The position numbers and the translations under genes are program-made. The notes beneath the pieces are model-generated. The model saw only the letters and a list, made by a program, of their open reading frames with translations, searched no databases and had not been told where the DNA came from. Shown one piece after another: positions 32,172 through 42,259 of a stretch of DNA of 64,000 bases (positions are counted from its first letter, which is position 1; every line of letters starts with the position of its first letter). This stretch comes from Rhizopus arrhizus (Eukaryota; Mucoromycota; Mucoromycetes; Mucorales; Rhizopodaceae), in contig JAKZZE010000034.1 in NCBI GenBank assembly GCA_024220505.1, positions 1 to 64,000 on the forward strand, in the 5' to 3' direction.

Positions 32172-32244
32172 GGGGAAATGGTGTAGTGGCTATCACATCC
32201 GCTTTGCATGCGGAAGGCCCCGGGTTCAAACCCCGGTTTCTCCA
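32172..32244 (+). tRNA. tRNA-Ala (UGC)
   Basis: 73 nt fold completely. The acceptor GGGGAAA pairs with TTTCTCC and includes the G3:U70 wobble that identifies tRNA-Ala. The D stem is GTG/CAC, the anticodon stem TCCGC/GCGGA with loop TTTGCAT (anticodon TGC at 32205-32207), the T arm CCGGG-TTCAAAC-CCCGG, the discriminator A. There is no intron, and CCA is not encoded beyond the A, as usual in eukaryotes. It is the intact remaining copy of the target used by the LINE/SINE stack on its 5' side. Its 5' flank is therefore transposon sequence. Confidence 0.96.
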
Positions 32245-32293
32245 AGTTGTGACGAGGCACGACTTTCCTTCATTGGATGTGGTGCCTTGTTTC

Positions 32294-32302
32294 TTTTTTT
32301 TT
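32294..32302 (+). terminator. Pol III T-run downstream of tRNA-Ala
   Basis: A run of nine T about 50 nt after the tRNA 3' end could end Pol III transcription. The distance is longer than typical, so this is tentative. Confidence 0.45.
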
Positions 32303-33557
32303 GGACTTTGTTGAAAGTGTCGTATTGTAACGAGAATGATGAAGACATCTATAAAATTTTGGACAGTACTGTAACGAAAATGGTAATAAGGATACACAGA
32401 GATTAGCCGAGTCAAGTCAGAAAGATAAAAAAAATTAAAAATATAAAAAATGTTGTAACAAAGATTACAACATTAACACCAGCAATGGCTGCGGTTTGTG
32501 ATTTTTTAATTTTGAACCTTATTCTTTTTTGAACTTTATATCAAAATCAAACCTTATATCGAAATGAAACTTTATTTTTCTTTGTCTATAAAATAGACAA
32601 GTTTTTACTTTTTATTTTACTTCACTTATCTTGACTTACTTCTCTTGACTTATATATATTTTAACTTTACTTATCTTAAATATATTTTATCCAATAAATC
32701 AAGTATCTTTATCCCTGAATCTTTTGGTATAACACTCTTAAAACACAAGCAAGACAAGTCCCTTGAAGTCAATTATCTTCATTGTAAACATTCTTAAAAC
32801 TATTATCAAGTTACTTTATTACAAACAAGTTTGATCTACTTAACAAGATCTGGTGGTCACTTACAAGCGAACCTAATATCAATACTCTACCCAACTCTTA
32901 TTTTTTTTTATCTATTTTCATCAACTTTACTCTATTTCAAAACCGTTAATTCTTACAAGCCATTGAAGCAACAAAAAATTACACTACAGTTGTCATCCGC
33001 AGTATAGTCGCAGCAATGTCGCAGTACTTTCAATATTAACATTATAACAATATATAACAACATCACCTCCGCAGCAAATGTAAAATAATATAAATAGACA
33101 TTATCTTTATTAAATAAAATCAATCAATCTTTTACTACTTAATAGTTTATCGGTACCTTTGTTAATTACTATAAAAAGAATATTCGTGATCAAACACGAC
33201 AGTAGTAAAACGCACCCAATATGAAATATCAAAAAATTGTACTGTAACACAAGAACCAACTTTTTGAACGAACAAAAGGAACGATCTTTTGGTACGATCT
33301 TTTCAAACGATCCAAAAGTTAATATTGCCAATCAAATCTCACCAAAAATTAACCCACCAAACAGTATAAATACTGAGGATTTATTCCTCAAGATATAAAA
33401 ACTTCACTTCGATCTTTGCACTTTAAAACTTTTACTTACAAAATCTACAACTTTATTTACTTTGTTTTTCTTTGAATAAATTTATCAATTATCCTTTTAA
33501 AAAGCTCTTTTGATATTCTATTATAATTACAAAGTCAAGTCTTTTGAAGCTAACTAT
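32303..33557 (+). other. LTR-retroelement relic, no gene
   Basis: AT-rich sequence with a TGTTGTAACA start at about 32452, a TATA-like TCTATAAAATAG at about 32585 and a leader containing AGATCTGGTGGTCAC (about 32846-32860). The same leader motif occurs at 42821-42835 after another LTR, so I read this as the LTR and primer-site region of a related element. TGGTGGTCAC may be the primer-binding site. No coding sequence is seen. Confidence 0.5.
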
Positions 33558-33606
33558 TGTTGTAGAACAGCGTCTGATCATAACGGACATTGAATAATCA
33601 CAACTA
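33558..33606 (+). repeat. LTR-2b, 5' tip (first of three pieces)
   Basis: It begins TGTTGTAGAACAG and continues to the TA at 33605-33606, where element D is inserted. The matching undisturbed sequence is on the minus strand at about 45447-45480. The other pieces are 37907-37968 (inverted) and 42260-42820. Confidence 0.75.
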
Positions 33607-34645
33607 CAGTAGGTGAAAAAATACGAGCAACCTTTTGGCAAAATCGACTTTTTTCGCTATATTAAAAGGTACATGCCAACTACCGGCTTGAGACTCCTAT
33701 GGTATATTTTCGGGGTCACGTGTCTTAAAACAGTAAAGGTCTCATGTAGCAGTACTGGAAATTGAGAGAGGAATGAAAATCCGAATTTAAAAATTTGACT
33801 TCCGACCAGATTAAATTATGTACGGTAATCATACGTTTACATTTAAGTCAACAAAGAACATATCGGAAGACCATATAGCGTACTTGTATGGAACTGTGAG
33901 TGTTCCTTATTGTATTCATATAAAAGCAAGTGCGACTTCAAGAGCCCTTGGTTTCTTTTTTTTTACTCAACTTCTCTCACTACTTCTCATCATCATGCCT
34001 AAATCTATACCAATGGAAAAGCAATCCAGAAATAAAAGATATATCACTAAATAGTATGAAGCTAGAGGATATCGCAGATAAATATTACGTTCATTCTCGC
34101 ACAGTTAAAAGGTATACTAGGAAGCTTTTTCCATGAAATTCACACCTGTCGGCTGGAAGACATACTATTGTCTCTTATGCCATGAAGCACTATATCAAGC
34201 TGTGTATTATTACTGGTCATCGAACAGTAGCGAAAGAGCTATTCAGGGAGTTGGGTAAGTTTGGTTACTTGTTGATGTATCGTTCAGGAGTAAACGGGCT
34301 GAGATCCATAAACTGCCACCGAGAGCTAAAAAAAAGAAGGCATTTTTAAAAAAGGATCATTGAAAAAAGCAGATGGCCTGACCAAAAAGGCATCGCAACT
34401 GGTCAAGTCAAGAGTGACGACCAGTAGCGTTCTCAGCTGAAGCAAAGATTAGCATCTAGTGATCAGATGGAGTAAAATACTATGGGGTAGTATCAAATGA
34501 CATTTTGCTCCCTCATCACATCGACATTACAGTAAAGCACAGCAGCCGTAGGACCAACATATGCGGTCACATAGCTACTCCGGGACCAGCTTAGGCATGT
34601 CAGCTTTATGGTGGTAACATAAACTCAACGGCTTGTCTGCATATA
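33607..34645 (+). pseudogene. Tc1-type element D, first half, dead transposase
   Basis: It starts with a tip like CAGTAGGTGAAAAAATACG after TA. A worn transposase reads across 33990-34645: an HTH part (DIADKYYVHSRTVKRYTRKL), AGRHTIVSYAMKHYIKLCIITG, FGYLLMYRSGVNGL, and remnants of the catalytic core with several stops and frameshifts. The frame is cut at 34645 by element C1. Its continuation is not to the right but on the minus strand at 40215-39855, because of an inversion. Confidence 0.75.
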
Positions 34646-35045
34646 CAGTAGGTGGAAAAATGGTCCGGATGTTTTTAAATTATTCACAAATATCGCTATA
34701 GATTTACCAAATCTCAATCAAATTGAACAAAGCAAGCATTATTTTGAAAAGAAAATATTACTTTATTTTTAGTAAAAGTTTGATATGTCACACAAAAGTT
34801 CAAAGGGAGCTACAAAAGATCAAATCTTTCAGCAACATCCGGACCATTTTTCAGGGTGCCCTATAGAATTTTAATTACCCAGATTGTTCAATGCTGCTGA
34901 CTCAGAAGCCGTCACTTTTGTTTCAGATGATTAATAATACATTAGATTCATATTAATAATCAAAAAAGAATATAAATATCTACTTTTTTTTGCTGATTTA
35001 GCATGCTTTCTTCTTCTTTCGTTATTATTGCTGTTTTATACAAAT

Positions 35046-36381
35046 ATGGTTCGCTCTTTGCCTTTGGATGTACAAGATAGCATCAAGTCCTTACTCAAAT
35101 CTGGTCATTCTTACTCATCCATCATAAAACGAGTGCCTGGAGTCAAGAAAAGTACCATCAGCGACTATAAGCGAAGATGGTTTCCTAACATGGGGCCCAT
35201 TAAATCAGGCCGCAGGTCCGAAATTACTGCTACAACCAAGTCCTACATCAGACGGTCAGTCATAACAGGTAAATTAAAGACGGGGAAGGATGTACAACGA
35301 TATCTATGTGACCTTGGATGCGCAATTGGCTACTCTGCTTGCTTAAAACTTTTAAAATCGATGGGATTCCAGGTGTGGAATAGGCGTGTTGTTTCTCTCG
35401 ATTAATAAAATTAAGAATAAATCAAATAATCGATGAGTCTCTTGAACCTCTTTATTGAGTAAGGACGAGAGAGAGAGCCCATTCAATACAAACTACGTCT
35501 TAGAATATAACAATATGATTTAGGGTCCGAGGTAGTACGGTATAAATTGTGTGGGCTGTTTATCGTACATAGCACGAAGTGCTATATATGATATACAGTC
35601 AAATTATTAATTTTAAGAATCTTTTGAGTGATCTCACACGACATTAAGGAAATTATTAGAGTAAATACGACACCAGGCCCGTATTAAGAAGCGCAAGCCG
35701 TTTTTAAAGGCTATTCATATGAAAAAGCGACTTGCATGGGCCAACGCCCACAAGGATTGGACAAAAGATGATTGGCGTCGTATGGTATTCTCTGACGAGA
35801 CTAAGGTAAACGTTTGGGGATCAGACGGTGTGAAGTACTACTGGAAGAGAGTAGATGATAAGCTTCGATTCCACCATCTTGACTTAACAGTAAAAGGAGG
35901 TGGAGGCAGCGTTATGATGTGGGGCTGTATTACATACGATGGTCCTGGGTATGCTTGTCGTATCTATGATGGAACAATGAAGAAAGAGGATTATGTACAT
36001 GTATTGGACACAACTCTAATGGACACCCTAAATTACTACAATTATGACCCTAAAAGCATCTACTTCCAGCAGGATAACGATCCGAAACATACGTCGAAGG
36101 TCGCAAAAGCTTGGTTTGAAGAAAACAACTTCGACAGCAAGTCTATTTACAGTTGGCCTGCTCAGAGTCCTGACCTAAACCCGATTGAACACATTTGGCA
36201 TCACCTGAAGCTAAGGTTAAGTGCGTATGAAACCAGAGCTAAAGGAGTACATGAACTATTGGATCGAATTGAAGAACAATGGGCGAGCTTTACAAAAGAT
36301 GATTGTAGAAAGTATATAGACAGTATGCCAGATAGAATCAAAGCTGTTATTCAAGCAAAAGGGGGATATACGGACTACTAA
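35046..36381 (+). pseudogene. Tc1-like transposase of element C copy 1, split by solo LTR
   Basis: It is nearly identical to the 343-residue protein at 40615-41646. The frame runs from MVRSLPLDVQDSIKS to SMGFQ, is broken by the LTR at 35374-35672, and resumes at ARIKK. The catalytic blocks are intact: FSDETKVNVWGSDG, FQQDNDPKHTS, PDLNPIEHIW. It keeps VMMWGCITYDG where copy 2 has Cys for Trp. Without the LTR this would be an open frame. Confidence 0.9.
35374..35672 (-). repeat. Solo LTR (LTR-1-related), 299 bp, TSD CCAGG
   Basis: It starts TG and ends CA and is flanked by 5-bp CCAGG at 35369-35373 and 35673-35677. Copy 2 of element C has the single, unoccupied site (attCCAGGcccg near 40935). 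Read on the minus strand it begins TGTCGTATTTAC and shares the TCTCTCTCGTC and GAGACTCAT segments with LTR-1, so it is a diverged member of that family. Confidence 0.93.
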
Positions 36382-36608
36382 CAGATATTATGGAACACCC
36401 TGAAAAATGGTCCGGATGTTGCTGAAAGATTTGATCTTTTGTAGCTCCCTTTGAACTTTTGTGTGACATATCAAACTTTTACTAAAAATAAAGTAATATT
36501 TTCTTTTCAAAATAATGCTTGCTTTGTTCAATTTGATTGAGATTTGGTAAATCTATAGCGATATTTGTGAATAATTTAAAAACATCCGGACCATTTTTCC
36601 ACCTACTG

Positions 36609-37906
36609 TACAACCATATCCCCGTCTGTTAATCTTTTTTTCAATGTCAGCGTTCTTGTGAATAGGCGCGTTATCCATTACTATGTAGCAATCTTTGAAC
36701 TCCTCGTGCTTGTCTAAAATATCCATTGTGTCGCATATGAAATTGAAATAGTGGCCTGTAACAGTACCACCTCTACTTTGAGTGTTGATTACTGCTTTAC
36801 CGCCTCCTGATTTTCTCTTCTTATTTTGCTTAACGGCTCTTGGCTTTCTCACTTTCAGATTGATAACTCCATATGGAGAAATTGCCCCAAGTATGGTCGT
36901 AGTCTTTGCTCTTGTCTTGGGTATAACTACTTCGGCACGACTACCTATCTTAGACCAAGCTACAGTTCTCTTCATATTGATATGAAAAGCAGCTTCATCG
37001 ATAAATATACAATTACTGAGATAGTCCATATCAGTCTCCATCCATTTTTTAATCCATTTGTATCTTCTTTCGATGTTCTCAGATGAGTTTCTTTCCGCTG
37101 AATGGAAGTGTGCCTTCTTCAAGCTGATTCTACATTTTTCTTTCATGAAATTGTATACAGCAGTTTTAGAGATGTTCAGGTCCATAAATTGAGCTGATAA
37201 ACCGTCCATTATTTCATCTAATGTTAACTATGGCTTCTTATCAATGTAATCAACTAAAAATACCCTGTGTTCCTCGCCTAAAGATGGTGGTCTTCCAACA
37301 GGATTCTTAGCAGCTTTTCGCTGAATAATATCTTGTGGATCTTTTTGGTCTCTATCGTACCAGCCCTGGGCAGTCCGCGTAGGCATACCTAGCTTCCTTG
37401 CGGCTTCGGCTACTTTCAAACCCTTTTCATAAACTAGCTCAAAGAAATACTCTTTATCCTCGTCTGAGTACTTTCTGTAAGCACGTCTTCCTTTTCCTGT
37501 TGAATGAGCCTCGACTAGTACTCCACCAGCGCTCTCAATCTTTTCTTTTTTTATAACTTGCTTCTCAGGAGGCTTCAAGTCGATGTACTGATCATAGTTT
37601 GTAACGCTGTCTAGTGGATAAGTTTCATCGTCAACCTCCATTTCAGTAATTATTGCTTCTTCTCCATTCTCTCCCACAAAATTTCCAAGGCCGTCTTCAT
37701 ATACAAAAGTACTCATAACTAGGGATTAATCAAAGTAAAAAGAAACAGTAAAGAAAGTGTACTACGAAATGGCTAATTTATATGCTGAATTTGGCTAAAA
37801 GGATTTTTATTTTTTGGCTAAGATTGCCTCAGGAAAATAGCTAATTGTATTTTTTAAATTCAGCTAATTTTTTCAAAAGTTTGGCGAATAATTTCTGAAA
37901 ATAGTG
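36609..37906 (-). pseudogene. Element M, N-terminal part of an IS630/mariner-type transposase
   Basis: The frame starts at 37716 and runs toward 36611. It has an acidic N-terminus, an HTH region (KVAEAARKLGMPTRTAQGWY), VGRPPSLGEEHRVFLVDYIDKKP, an in-frame TAG at 37228-37230, then the DDE region with FIDEAAFHINM and VMDNAPIHKNAD. It is cut at 36611 by element C1. The missing C-terminus (YLPPYSPELNPIEQFW) is on the plus strand at 41876-42088. The outer TIR (37771-37906, 136 bp) ends next to TA at 37907-37908. With the join I count 34 residues between the second Asp and the Glu. Confidence 0.85.
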
Positions 37907-37968
37907 TATATTTTACTTAATAAAGATTTAAATTATTATCTTTTATCAATTTTAATATACTTCTTTTA
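37907..37968 (-). repeat. LTR-2b, middle piece, inverted
   Basis: This 62-bp segment between the outer ends of elements M and D matches 45387-45446. In an undisturbed LTR-2b it links the 5' tip (33558-33606) to the body (42262 onward), so its orientation here shows the inversion. Confidence 0.8.
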
Positions 37969-38206
37969 CAGTAGGTGAAAAATACCAGCAACCTCTGTTC
38001 GATTTGTCCTCATATCTTTTTTTTTTCGTGTGTACATTCGCCAGAGCTTTGATATCTCACAAACTAACTAAGGCAACAAAGATACATATAACGCACTAAA
38101 GAGATTGACTGTACTTGATGTAGAAGCTTTTTAAAAAGGGAAAGACAGCCATAAAAAAGCCAATGATGATTTTTCAAAATTCGCTATGTTAATTTAATAT
38201 TTTCTA

Positions 38207-39852
38207 CAGTTGCCGTCAAAACTGGTCGCATGTTTTCATATTTTGCCTATACACGTTGCGGTCTACTTCATTTCTTAGTTTATAGCAATGTAGTATACAC
38301 TATTCGAAAGAGCAAACTCTGGGTAACGCAGTGGTAGTACAAGTATTGCAGTAGATCCAGTGTATCGGTAATAACTGGCCCTCAAAGTCCGACGGTACAT
38401 GCGACCAGTTTTGACGGCGTTTATAAGTAAACGTTTTGATATACTTTATTTGAAAAAATCAATACTTAGTCCAACGACCTTTTGCTTTAATAACTGCAGC
38501 ACACCTTTTCGGCATACTTTCGATGTATTTTTGGCATTCCTCTTTAGAAATGGCATACCAGGTCTTACCTATACGCTCCCATAGCTCATGCATACTACTT
38601 GGTGGTGCCTCATAGCTATGAAATAGCTCTCTCTTTAAATGTGCCCACATATGCTCTATAGGATTTAGGTCTGGGGACTGAGGAGGTCATTCCAATACCT
38701 CGAATGGCTGCTGGTCAATCCATTCTTTCACTACCTTCGATGTATGCTTGGGATCATTATCCTGCTGAAACACTATTTTGGAAGAATCCAAGCCATAACT
38801 CTCCATTGTCTTCAGTAAGTCATCTTTTAAGACCTCAAGATAGGCCTCGCTATTCATACGATGACCTACATCAACTATCCACCCAACGCCTTCCCATGTA
38901 ATGCAGCTCCAGACCATAATATTGCCACCCCCATGCTTGACGGTTTGCTGTACATGTCGCGAGTTCAACTCCTCATGGGGTAGTTTCCATGTATAAGCCT
39001 TTCCGTCGGATGCAAAACGATTTATTCTGGTCTCATCTGAGAATATGACCCGTTTCCAGTCGTCCACAATCCAATGTTGGTGCGATTTAGCCCATTGAAG
39101 GCGTTTAATGATGTTTTGCGTTCGCAGCAATGGTTTTTGAGGCTTGACAAATGCTATAAAGCCAGCTTTTTTAAGGACGCGGCGTACGGTACTGTCACTT
39201 ACAGACATTCCAAATTCTTCTTTTAGAGCTTTTTGGATCTCTACAGCATTATTTTTTCTTCCCAAGGTGACTAATCTCCGGATGTAGTTTACCATGCGTT
39301 GACTAATTAGAGATGGACGACCACCTTCATCAACATTTCCACTCATCTTCAGAGATGAGCGGTACTTCTGAACAGTAGTACGACTAACACCAACTTGTTT
39401 TGCTATTTTGCTGTTTGACTTCTTGGATCTTAGCAATGAGGAAATGCTGTTTACTTTGTCGGTTGAAATTGCGCGCATGTCGAATCTGCAATGGTGCAAT
39501 TTCTTAATGGGGTGTCGCAATGTAGCAAAAAAACACTTACATGTAAACAATATTATTATAATAGAAGAAAGAGAAGAAAAAGATATAAAAAATTTACAAT
39601 TAAGTCACATTTTTGTGACTATATTATGTCACTTATAAACGCCGTCAAAACTGGTCGCATGTACCGTCGGACTTTGAGGGCCAGTTATTACCGATACACT
39701 GGATCTACTGCAATACTTGTACTACCACTGCGTTACCCAGAGTTTGCTCTTTCGAATGGTGTATACTACATTGCTATAAACTAAGAAATGAAGTAGACCG
39801 CAACGTGTATAGGCAAAATATGAAAACATGCGACCAGTTTTGACGGCAACTG
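38207..39852 (-). mobile_element. Tc1-type element E, 222-bp TIRs
   Basis: 1646 bp flanked by TA (38205-38206, 39853-39854). The TIRs at 38207-38428 and 39631-39852 are almost identical; I see one difference. Inside each TIR the outer motif GCCGTCAAAACTGGTCGCAT is repeated as a perfect inverted copy at the inner edge (about 38397-38418). The near-identity of the TIRs suggests recent insertion, despite a stop in the transposase. Confidence 0.93.
38459..39478 (-). pseudogene. Tc1-like transposase of element E, one nonsense codon
   Basis: It starts at MRAISTDKVNS (39478); a longer frame upstream exists but Tc1 proteins are about 340 residues, which this start gives (339). It has an HTH pair, GRPSLI, FSDETRINRFASDG, the block around HGGGNIMVWSCITWEG, FQQDNDPKHTSK and PDLNPIEHMW. 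The spacing between the second Asp and the Glu is 34. Codon 264 is TGA (38687-38689) where the family has Trp before PPQSPDLNP; the frame is otherwise open to SMPKRCAAVIKAKGRW. Confidence 0.92.
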
Positions 39853-40215
39853 TATATCTTCCCTTTGCTTTAATAACTGCTTCTACTTTGGCTGATATAC
39901 TATTGATGTTCCTCTTGCAAGCATTTGCATTGAGTTTATTTCGCTCTACATCCACAAATTGCTAAAGCTTTCTCACACCTCTTTCTTCGACTTCATGTGG
40001 TGTCAGATTAAGTTTGTGCTGATGCCAAACATGCTTTATATGATTTAAATCCAGACTTTGAGCATACCAATAATTTATATACCTTACACTGATACCGCGT
40101 ACCTATGGAATTATGAATTTTAATTTATACTTTACGCCGCTATCACTCTGAAGGTATACATCGGACGTCTTCAAATAATAGTACCCTAACGTATACATGT
40201 AAATAATGCTAAGTA

Positions 40216-41873
40216 CAGTAGGTGGAAAAATGGTCCGGATGTTTTTAAATTATTCACAAATATCGCTATAGATTTACCAAATCTCAGTCAAATTGAACAA
40301 AGCAAGCATTATTTTGAAAAGAAAATATTACTTTATTTTTAGTAAAAGTTTGATATGTCACACAAAAGTTCAAAGGGAGCTACAAAAGATCAAATCTTTC
40401 AGCAACATCCGGACCATTTTTCAGGGTGCCCTATAGAATTTTAATTACCCAGATTGTTCAATGCTGCTGACTCAGAAGCCGTCACTTTTGTTTCAGATGA
40501 TTAATAATACATTAGATTCATATTAATAATCAAAAAAAAATATAAATATCTACTTTTTTTGCTGATTTAGCATGCTTTCTTCTTCTTTCGTTATTATTGC
40601 TGTTTTATACAAATATGGTTCGCTCTTTGCCTTTGGATGTACAAGATAGCATCAAGTCCTTACTCAAATCTGGTCATTCTTACTCATCCATCATAAAACG
40701 AGTGCCTGGAGTCAAGAAAAGTACCATCAGCGACTATAAGCGAAGATGGTTTCCTAACATGGGGCCCATTAAATCAGGCCGCAGGTCCGAAATTACTGCT
40801 ACAACCAAGTCCTACATCAGACGGTCAGTCATAACAGGTAAATTAAAGACGGGGAAGGATGTACAACGATATCTATGTGACCTTGGATGCGCAATTGGCT
40901 ACTCTGCTTGCTTAAAACTTTTAAAATCGATGGGATTCCAGGCCCGTATTAAGAAGCACAAGCCGTTTTTAAAGGCTATACATATGAAAAAGCGACTTGC
41001 ATGGGCCAACGCCCACAAGGATTGGACAAAAGATGATTGGCATCGTATGGTATTCTCTGACGAGACTAAGGTAAACGTTTGGGGATCAGACGGTGTGAAG
41101 TACTACTGGAAGAGAGTAGATGACAAGCTTCGATTCCACCATCTTGACTTAACAGTAAAAGGAGGCGGAGGCAGCGTTATGATGTGCGGCTGTATCACAT
41201 ACGATGGTCCTGGGTATGCTTGTCGTATCTATGATGGAACAATGAAGAAAGAGGATTATGTACATGTATTGGACACAACTCTAATGGACACCCTAAATTA
41301 CTACAATTATGACCCTAAAAGCATCTACTTCCAGCAGGATAACGATCCGAAACATACGTCGAAGGTCGCAAAAGCTTGGTTTGAAGAAAACAACTTCGAC
41401 AGCAAGTCTATTTACAGTTGGCCTGCTCAGAGTCCTGACCTAAACCCGATTGAACACATTTGGCATCACCTGAAGCTAAGGTTAAGTGCGTATGAAACCA
41501 GAGCTAAAGGAGTACATGAACTATTGGATCGAATTGAAGAACAATGGGCGAGCTTTACAAAAGATGATTGTAGAAAGTATATAGACAGTATGCCAGATAG
41601 AATCAAAGTTGTTATTCAAGCAAAAGGGGGATATACGGACTACTAACAGATATTATGGAACACCCTGAAAAATGGTCCGGATGTTGCTGAAAGATTTGAT
41701 CTTTTGTAGCTCCCTTTGAACTTTTGTGTGACATATCAATTTTTTACTAAACATAAAGTAATATTTTCTTTTCAAAATAATGCTTGCTTTGTTCAATTTG
41801 ATTGAGATTTGGTAAATCTATAGCGATATTTGTGAATTATTTAAAAACATCCGGACCATTTTTCGACCTACTG
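40216..41873 (+). mobile_element. Tc1-type element C, copy 2
   Basis: 1658 bp, TA on both sides (40214-40215, 41874-41875), with 213-bp TIRs as in copy 1. The right tip has CGACCTACTG against CCACCTACTG in copy 1. The left flank is the second half of element D and the right flank the C-terminal part of element M, the mirror image of the flanks of copy 1. Confidence 0.93.
40615..41646 (+). CDS. Tc1-like transposase of element C
   Basis: 343 residues from MVRSLPLDV, chosen by alignment with MLRALPQD of element A; six more codons are open upstream. It has HTH motifs (DSIKSLLKSGHSYSSIIKRV and KSTISDYKRRWF), then the catalytic blocks FSDETKVNVWGSDG, FQQDNDPKHTS and PDLNPIEHIW. Between the second Asp and the Glu I count 37 residues. 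VMMCGCITYDG carries Cys where copy 1 and most relatives have Trp, which may weaken the enzyme. The frame is intact. Confidence 0.92.
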   Translation: MVRSLPLDVQDSIKSLLKSGHSYSSIIKRVPGVKKSTISDYKRRWFPNMGPIKSGRRSEITATTKSYIRRSVITGKLKTGKDVQRYLCDLGCAIGYSACLKLLKSMGFQARIKKHKPFLKAIHMKKRLAWANAHKDWTKDDWHRMVFSDETKVNVWGSDGVKYYWKRVDDKLRFHHLDLTVKGGGGSVMMCGCITYDGPGYACRIYDGTMKKEDYVHVLDTTLMDTLNYYNYDPKSIYFQQDNDPKHTSKVAKAWFEENNFDSKSIYSWPAQSPDLNPIEHIWHHLKLRLSAYETRAKGVHELLDRIEEQWASFTKDDCRKYIDSMPDRIKVVIQAKGGYTDY

Positions 41874-42259
41874 TATATATCTTCCTCCATATTCCCCTGA
41901 GCTAAATCCTATTGAGCAGTTTTGGTCTGTTTGTAAGAGCAAAATGAAAAGAGAAGAACTCTTGCAAGAAGAAACATTATCCTCAAGAATACGTGATGCA
42001 TGCAATAGTATTCTTTTGAGTGATCTTAAAGGATTTTGTAGATATTCTATGACAAGGTTTGAAGATTGCTTAAATAGAAAACATATTTAATAAAGAAAGA
42101 ATTACACTTAATTAGCATAATTTGGCTAATTTATATGCTGAATTTGGCTAAAAGGATTTTTATTTTTTGGCTAAGATTGCCTCAGGAAAATGGCTAATTG
42201 TATTTTTTAAATTCAGCTAATTTTTTCAAAAGTTTGGCGAATAATTTCTGAAAATAGTG
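41874..42259 (+). pseudogene. Element M, C-terminal part and right TIR
   Basis: The frame YLPPYSPELNPIEQFW to DCLNRKHI (41876-42091) has no N-terminus here and holds the catalytic Glu. Its upstream half is on the minus strand at 37716-36611. The 136-bp TIR at 42124-42259 mirrors 37771-37906 and ends beside TA at 42260-42261. Confidence 0.88.

Larger units (their letters stand above)
34646..36608 (+). mobile_element. Tc1-type element C, copy 1, with solo LTR insert
   Basis: 1963 bp, or about 1659 bp without the LTR insert and its duplication, equal to copy 2. Terminal inverted repeats are 213 bp (34646-34858 and 36396-36608). TA lies outside both ends. The outer motif GAAAAATGGTCCGGATGTT recurs inverted at the inner edge of each TIR. 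The left flank is element D and the right flank is element M, which marks one side of an inversion. Confidence 0.92.
37969..40215 (-). mobile_element. Tc1-type element D, second half (inverted), containing element E
   Basis: The outer tip is at 37969 (CAGTAGGTGAAAAATACCAG). Element E occupies 38207-39852. The remaining transposase C-terminus reads on the minus strand at 40215-39855: YWYAQSLDLNHIKHVWHQ, then ISAKVEAVIKAKGRYT, with stops. It continues the half at 33607-34645 when the 36609-40215 segment is turned round. Confidence 0.8.

Noticed and set aside
31724..32260. A 178-codon minus-strand open frame over SINE-B and the tRNA
   Set aside because: It runs through a tRNA gene and a SINE body and matches no protein; chance frame in GC-rich DNA.
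39722..39955. A 77-codon gene on the minus strand
   Set aside because: It joins the TIR of element E to the decayed C-terminus of element D's transposase; not an independent gene.
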